Part shown: in pieces, positions 59,414 to 64,000 of the stretch
Position numbering within the stretch: position 1 is the stretch's first letter
Layout: every line of letters begins with the position of its first letter
Origin: Candidatus Zipacnadia bacterium
GTDB taxonomy: Bacteria > Armatimonadota > Zipacnadia > Zipacnadales > UBA5352
DNA length: 64,000 nt
Direction: 5' to 3'
NCBI GenBank assembly: GCA_029821735.1
Contig: JALGSU010000014.1
Span: forward strand, 1-64,000
Program-made: the position numbers and the translations under genes
The notes under the pieces: model-generated
The model's input: the letters and a program-made list of their open reading frames with translations, nothing else
Databases searched by the model: none
What the model was told of the DNA's origin: nothing

Positions 59414-62383
59414 ATGAAGAGGTCAACGGTGTGGCATTGGGCAGCACTTGGACTGATCGCAGCCATGGTGTCCATCGGGACACCGGCCGATGCAGCATAC
59501 ACCAAGCTCTACCGGTTCACGAACAACACGGCAACGGAAAAGGGCGGGGTCCGGGCGGTCAACAACAGTCTCGAAATCATCATGAGCCATTACGTGAACC
59601 GATGGGACTGGGACCATGCGCCGTATCCGACGGTAGGCAACATACTGCTTTCGGGGCTCTACTGCACGAAGCTGAAGTGGTTTGGCACGCCGGTGCCGGT
59701 CGGGAAGACTGTCGAGGTCGGCTGGACCACGGCTGACAACAGCTGTCGCCTGTGCGACCTGCGCTGGGTGACGGTCGCCAACAACGTTGCCGGATCGGTT
59801 GTGGATGCCGAGCAGTATGGCGGCATACCCGGTGGCGGGCAGGTGGTCTATGACCCGGTCGCCGGCGGCTATATCTGGACGATAACCAATGACACCGGGG
59901 TGCCCATCAACCTGTCGAACACCGAGTTGACGGTCCTGGAGCAAGCCCCCGCGAGCCTGGAGCAACTGGCCCGGTCGCTGTGGCCGGTCACGGAGACAAT
60001 GCAGACCATGCAGGTGGAGTTGCCACACCCCGACCTGGTCGCGATGCGTATCGAGACGATCATCAGCGAACAGATCACACCGCTGCGGGCCGCGGTGCCT
60101 CAGGCCCAGTTGGCCGGTTACCTCAAGCAGGAGGACTCCGACCAACTGCTGGCCGCGCTGGCAGGTGTGGAGACGGCGCTGGAGGCAGGCGCGTCCGTCT
60201 ATGACCCTCTCAACCCCGTTTCAGCTTTGGCTGAATGGCAGGATGCCATCGGGTCCCTGAACGACTTCAAGGCACTGGTCGTCGAGTTCAGCGAGAGGGA
60301 GCCCGAGACCGCGGCCGACTACAAGCTGGATACACTCGCGTTGGCCCCCGGGATCATCGCCGATGACAATCGGATGAAGATCAACGATTCGGGCCAAGTG
60401 GCAGCAACTCTCGGGGACTGCTACGCGGTCGTGTGGGACCCCGCACATGGTTTGGTGGAACTGCCGAGATTCTTCGGCTATTCGACATATGCCTTTGACA
60501 TTAACGAGCTGGGGCAGGTGGTCGGCGGGTGGATCGATCTGGACTTCGACGGCCTCGACCGGGCCTGCGTGTGGGATCCCGATGGAGCGGGTGGATACAC
60601 CTATCGCAGGATTGCCCCCCTTAGCGCTCTGGACAGTTGGCGGGCGTGGGCGATCAATGACTTGGGCCAGGCCGTAGGCGAGGGATATGCTCTTAACCGC
60701 ATGCCCTACTACTACCCGGAGTGGTCTGGGGGCTTGGTGTGGGATCTGAACGACCCCAACGCCACCAAGCGGCTGGACGGGTTCACACCCCGTGACATCA
60801 ACAATCTGAAGCAGGTGGTTGCTGCCGGGATGATGTATAGCTCTGAGCCCGAGCCCTATCTTGTGCAGCCCGATGGCGCCCTCGTCAACATCCGCCCCAG
60901 CGGGACGTCGGGGGTCATCGACCCCCAGGCGATCAGTAACACGGGCTGGATCGCGGGGCATGGTGAGGGGCACGCGTACGCATGGGAACCCAGCGGCATT
61001 TCCCACCATCTCTGCACCCATACCTCGACATGGAAGTATGCTCAGGCGCAGGGGATCAACGATGCCGGGCAGGTGGCTGGGAGCGAGGCCTTTGACGTCT
61101 TGGGCAGATGGCATGCAACGGTATGGGACGTGCCCGATGGGAGCCACATTGATCTGCACCAGTCGGGCTGGAATCGCAGCGGGGCCCAGGACATCAACAA
61201 CAGCGGCGTCATCGCGGGGCATTACGTTATCTCCGGCGAGCAGGGGGAGGAGTATCACCTGTTCCGAGCTGCGCCGATCCGTCTGCCCGAGGCGTTGGCG
61301 CAGGAGTGGCTGAGTGCTTCAGATGCAGTCATCGCGGAGATCCAGGCTCTGCCCGGTCCGGCGGGGACGGCGGGCTCGGACCTGCCGCCGCCCCTGGTGC
61401 CACCGCCACCGCCGCCGCCTGCCGATCCAGAGGACCCGCCCTACGAGTACGTCGTGTGGGACGAGATGCAGGAGCAGCCCACACCCACGCTGCCGCCGGA
61501 CAGCTACACGGCCTTCGTGGTGCCGGACCATGATGAGTACCCGGATGAGACCTTGATGTTGCGGGTGATATACCCCGTGGTAACGATCCCACCCATCATA
61601 ACCATGCAGGATTCCCTGACGGCAGATGTCATCGATTCGGTGGAGTTATTCACGGCTGATGATCCCATCAATCCGCCGGTTGATGACCTGATTCCGCCGG
61701 CCATTGTGGCGGCGACGGCCACGCCTGCTTCCCTGTGGCCGCCCAACCACAAGATGGTCAAGGTCACTTTCGACGTCACGGTAGAGGACAATACTGGCGC
61801 TGTGACCTGGTATATCGACCCCGCCGGCATCAGCAGCAACCAGCCGGAGGACGGACGCGGGAAGGGAGACAGGTCGCCAGACTGGCTCCTGGTGCCGGAC
61901 GTAGATCCGCAATCGGTCTGGCTGCGCGCGGAACGGTCCGGCAAGAAGCATGACCCGGACCGCGTCTACACGGTGCTTCTCCGGGCTATAGACGGCGCGG
62001 GGCTCGTCTCGGCGCGCCCTGACCCGAATGACACGGAGGACCCGGCAGTGGTCACGGTGCGTGTGCCTCATGACCAAGGCACCGCAACCACGGCCATCAC
62101 TTCACTGGCGGCGGTGCCCACGGGCGGTCAGACCGCGGAGATCGTCTTCGGCCTGTCGTGCGGCGGGCAGGTGGAGGTGGAGGTGCTCAACATCGCCGGT
62201 CGGCGAATCAAGACGGTGGTGAGCGACCGCGAGTGTGACGCGGGGCTGACCAGCCTGGTGTGGAACTGCCGCAGCGATCGAGGTCTGGCGGTTCCCGGGG
62301 GCATGTATCTGGTCCGCGTGACAGCGCTAACCGAGGACGGCGGACAGGCCAGCAGACTTTGCCCGCTGAGCCTGGCGAGGTAG
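59414..62383 (+). CDS. Large secreted protein with HAF-type repeats, Pro-rich linker and C-terminal FlgD Ig-like domain
   Basis: Signal peptide; repeats DINELGQVVGG, AINDLGQAVGEG, DINNLKQVVAAG, GINDAGQVAGS, DINNSGVIAGHY; PPPPPPP linker; C-terminal VEVEVLNIAGRRIKTV...LVWNCRSDRGLAVPGGMYLVRVTA. Confidence 0.8.
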   Translation: MKRSTVWHWAALGLIAAMVSIGTPADAAYTKLYRFTNNTATEKGGVRAVNNSLEIIMSHYVNRWDWDHAPYPTVGNILLSGLYCTKLKWFGTPVPVGKTVEVGWTTADNSCRLCDLRWVTVANNVAGSVVDAEQYGGIPGGGQVVYDPVAGGYIWTITNDTGVPINLSNTELTVLEQAPASLEQLARSLWPVTETMQTMQVELPHPDLVAMRIETIISEQITPLRAAVPQAQLAGYLKQEDSDQLLAALAGVETALEAGASVYDPLNPVSALAEWQDAIGSLNDFKALVVEFSEREPETAADYKLDTLALAPGIIADDNRMKINDSGQVAATLGDCYAVVWDPAHGLVELPRFFGYSTYAFDINELGQVVGGWIDLDFDGLDRACVWDPDGAGGYTYRRIAPLSALDSWRAWAINDLGQAVGEGYALNRMPYYYPEWSGGLVWDLNDPNATKRLDGFTPRDINNLKQVVAAGMMYSSEPEPYLVQPDGALVNIRPSGTSGVIDPQAISNTGWIAGHGEGHAYAWEPSGISHHLCTHTSTWKYAQAQGINDAGQVAGSEAFDVLGRWHATVWDVPDGSHIDLHQSGWNRSGAQDINNSGVIAGHYVISGEQGEEYHLFRAAPIRLPEALAQEWLSASDAVIAEIQALPGPAGTAGSDLPPPLVPPPPPPPADPEDPPYEYVVWDEMQEQPTPTLPPDSYTAFVVPDHDEYPDETLMLRVIYPVVTIPPIITMQDSLTADVIDSVELFTADDPINPPVDDLIPPAIVAATATPASLWPPNHKMVKVTFDVTVEDNTGAVTWYIDPAGISSNQPEDGRGKGDRSPDWLLVPDVDPQSVWLRAERSGKKHDPDRVYTVLLRAIDGAGLVSARPDPNDTEDPAVVTVRVPHDQGTATTAITSLAAVPTGGQTAEIVFGLSCGGQVEVEVLNIAGRRIKTVVSDRECDAGLTSLVWNCRSDRGLAVPGGMYLVRVTALTEDGGQASRLCPLSLAR

Positions 62384-62451
62384 CATAGATCGCGAGCGGG
62401 GGTGCAGCGTCGGGAGGGTGCACGCCGAGACGCCTGACAGGGGAGGACGCT

Positions 62452-64000
62452 ATGGATCATGAGGGCCCGCGTTTCGTGTTCTGGGTGGCTCTGGCTATCG
62501 CTGCCGCACTCGTGGTTGCGGCGCACGGGCGCGTCGAGGCACAGACGGTTCGGATCAGCGCCCTCGTGGCCGATGTGCAGCATCGGATCGGCCCCGAGGG
62601 CGCTTCGGTGAAGAGCCGGGTGGGGGTGCAGTTGCCGGTGGGGAGCAGGATACGTACCGGGCCCCGCTCCAAGTGCCAGATCACCTTCCCCAACGGCAGC
62701 ATCATCCGGATGGGTGAGCGCACTGACCTCGTCATCCAGAAGGCGACAAACGTTCAGCTGACCACGGGCCAGCTCTACGCCCGGATCATCAGCGGCTCTG
62801 CGGCCACGGTGACCGGCGAGCAGGCAACTGCCGCCGTCAAGGGCACCACTTTGCAGTTTGAGGTAGCCGATGACGGGACGACGGTGCTCACCGTGGCGGA
62901 GGGCGAAGTGTCGTTCTTCAATGATCTGGGCACCGTGACGGTGGCGGCCGCCCAGCAGAGCACGGCTCGGCCCGGTGAGGCCCCGACGCGCCCGATCGTC
63001 GTCGACCCGTCGAGTCTGATGGCGTGGGAGGCCAGCCTTCGGACGCTGATGATCGAGCTGGAACACCCACCTCAGGTCGGCACAGACCCCGATCAGCTTG
63101 ACCAGGAACTCAAGCGCAAACAGGAGGACGCGCGGCAGCGCCCCGATGATGCTGCGGCGCATGCTGACCTGGCTCGGGTTCTGCTGGACCTGGGACGCAC
63201 CGACGAGGCACAAGCCGCGGCCGAACGCGCAGTTGAGCTTGCGCCAGGAGATGCGGCGTACCAGGGACTGCTCGGGTACGCGCTCCTGCAGGCCGGACGT
63301 CTGTCCGAAGCAGGCGCGCAGTTCTCGCAGGCTACCACAGCGGAGCCAGGCAACGCCCGCTGGCAGCTCGGCGTGGGGCTGCTCGCACTTGTTGAGGGCG
63401 AGACCGAGCAGGCCATGACCAACCTGCAGCAGGCGGCCCAACTGGCGCCGGATGACCCGCTGCCGCGAGCTTACCTGGCGGCGGCTCACCTGCGAGCGGG
63501 CGATCTGGCCGAGGCCGATGCGGCGGGCTCTGAGGCCGTGGCTCTGCAGCCCGACCTGGCTGTGGCCAACGCTTATCTCGCGTACGTGCGCCTCGTGCAG
63601 GGGAACGTTGACGAGGCGGTCAGGTTGGCGACCGTGGCAGTGACCGCGGTCCCCCGATCGGCGCTGGCTCATGAGGCGCTCGGAACGGCCCACTTCTTCG
63701 CCGGCGACCTCCTGCACGCTCGCGATGAGCTGGACCAGACCCTCGCGCTGAACCCAATCTCGGCGAGCGCGCATTTGACACTCGCGAAACTCATGGCCGC
63801 CGAGCAGGATATCGAGGGGGCGCTGGCGGAGGCCCGTCTGGCGGTCGCACTCAATCCCCGCAGCGCGCCCGCCCGCAGCACCTTCGGACTACTCTTGCTG
63901 CTCAACAATGACCCCGGGGCGGCTGGCGAGCAGTTCGAGCAGGCCCTGGCTGTGGATCCCGACCTTGCCGAAGCCCGCACCGGTTGGGGAAAGGCCCTGA
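62452..64000 (+). CDS. FecR-domain plus TPR-repeat protein, truncated by window end
   Basis: Open frame from ATG 62452 to window end (not in ORF track because no stop): VGVQLPVGSRIRTGPRSKCQITFPNGSIIRMGERTDLVIQ...VKGTTLQFEVADDGTTVLTVAEGEV (FecR), then repeated TPRs (DLARVLLDLGRTDEAQAAAERAVELAP...). Confidence 0.85.
   Translation, partial: MDHEGPRFVFWVALAIAAALVVAAHGRVEAQTVRISALVADVQHRIGPEGASVKSRVGVQLPVGSRIRTGPRSKCQITFPNGSIIRMGERTDLVIQKATNVQLTTGQLYARIISGSAATVTGEQATAAVKGTTLQFEVADDGTTVLTVAEGEVSFFNDLGTVTVAAAQQSTARPGEAPTRPIVVDPSSLMAWEASLRTLMIELEHPPQVGTDPDQLDQELKRKQEDARQRPDDAAAHADLARVLLDLGRTDEAQAAAERAVELAPGDAAYQGLLGYALLQAGRLSEAGAQFSQATTAEPGNARWQLGVGLLALVEGETEQAMTNLQQAAQLAPDDPLPRAYLAAAHLRAGDLAEADAAGSEAVALQPDLAVANAYLAYVRLVQGNVDEAVRLATVAVTAVPRSALAHEALGTAHFFAGDLLHARDELDQTLALNPISASAHLTLAKLMAAEQDIEGALAEARLAVALNPRSAPARSTFGLLLLLNNDPGAAGEQFEQALAVDPDLAEARTGWGKAL

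Noticed and set aside
62128-63774. 548 aa minus-strand ORF
   Set aside because: Antisense to the FecR-TPR gene, which is absent from the ORF track only because it runs off the window.
1-64000. tRNA/rRNA genes, transposases, integrases, phage genes
   Set aside because: Looked for characteristic sequences and protein motifs and found none convincing; a tRNAscan/Infernal run would be needed to exclude small RNAs.

Overview
64 kb of GC-rich bacterial DNA, probably a metagenome-type contig from a Planctomycetota/Armatimonadota-like lineage (lineage is inference from family content). Most of the window is a long run of genes for secreted polysaccharide-active proteins: two DUF4838 proteins, four heparinase II/III-like proteins, a GHL10-like hydrolase, GH5-like, DUF4091-like, GH32/43-like and other TIM-barrel-like hydrolases, a kelch-like propeller, and LamG and CarboxypepD_reg-like proteins. 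It also holds a DUF6785-type transporter and a DUF1549/DUF1553 - DUF1501 - PPC operon. No SusC/SusD pair, phage, transposase, CRISPR array, tRNA or rRNA was recognised. The strongest unusual signals are: (1) a ~960 bp non-coding array (about 44.9-45.88 kb) of ~14 hairpin modules with conserved flanks (GGAGGG ... CC-x-GTTGCC) around different perfect palindromes, bracketed by ~60 bp direct repeats; (2) a single ORF fusing a truncated NCS2 (xanthine/uracil) permease to an RsbU/SpoIIE-type PP2C phosphatase; (3) a tandem pair of small membrane proteins of no family I recognise; (4) zinc-ribbon-like Cys motifs in three of the four heparinase-like secreted enzymes. Two genes (20059-23234 and 56646-58921) carry apparent frameshifts that could be real or assembly errors. 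All family names come from reading sequence motifs by eye; no database search was run.
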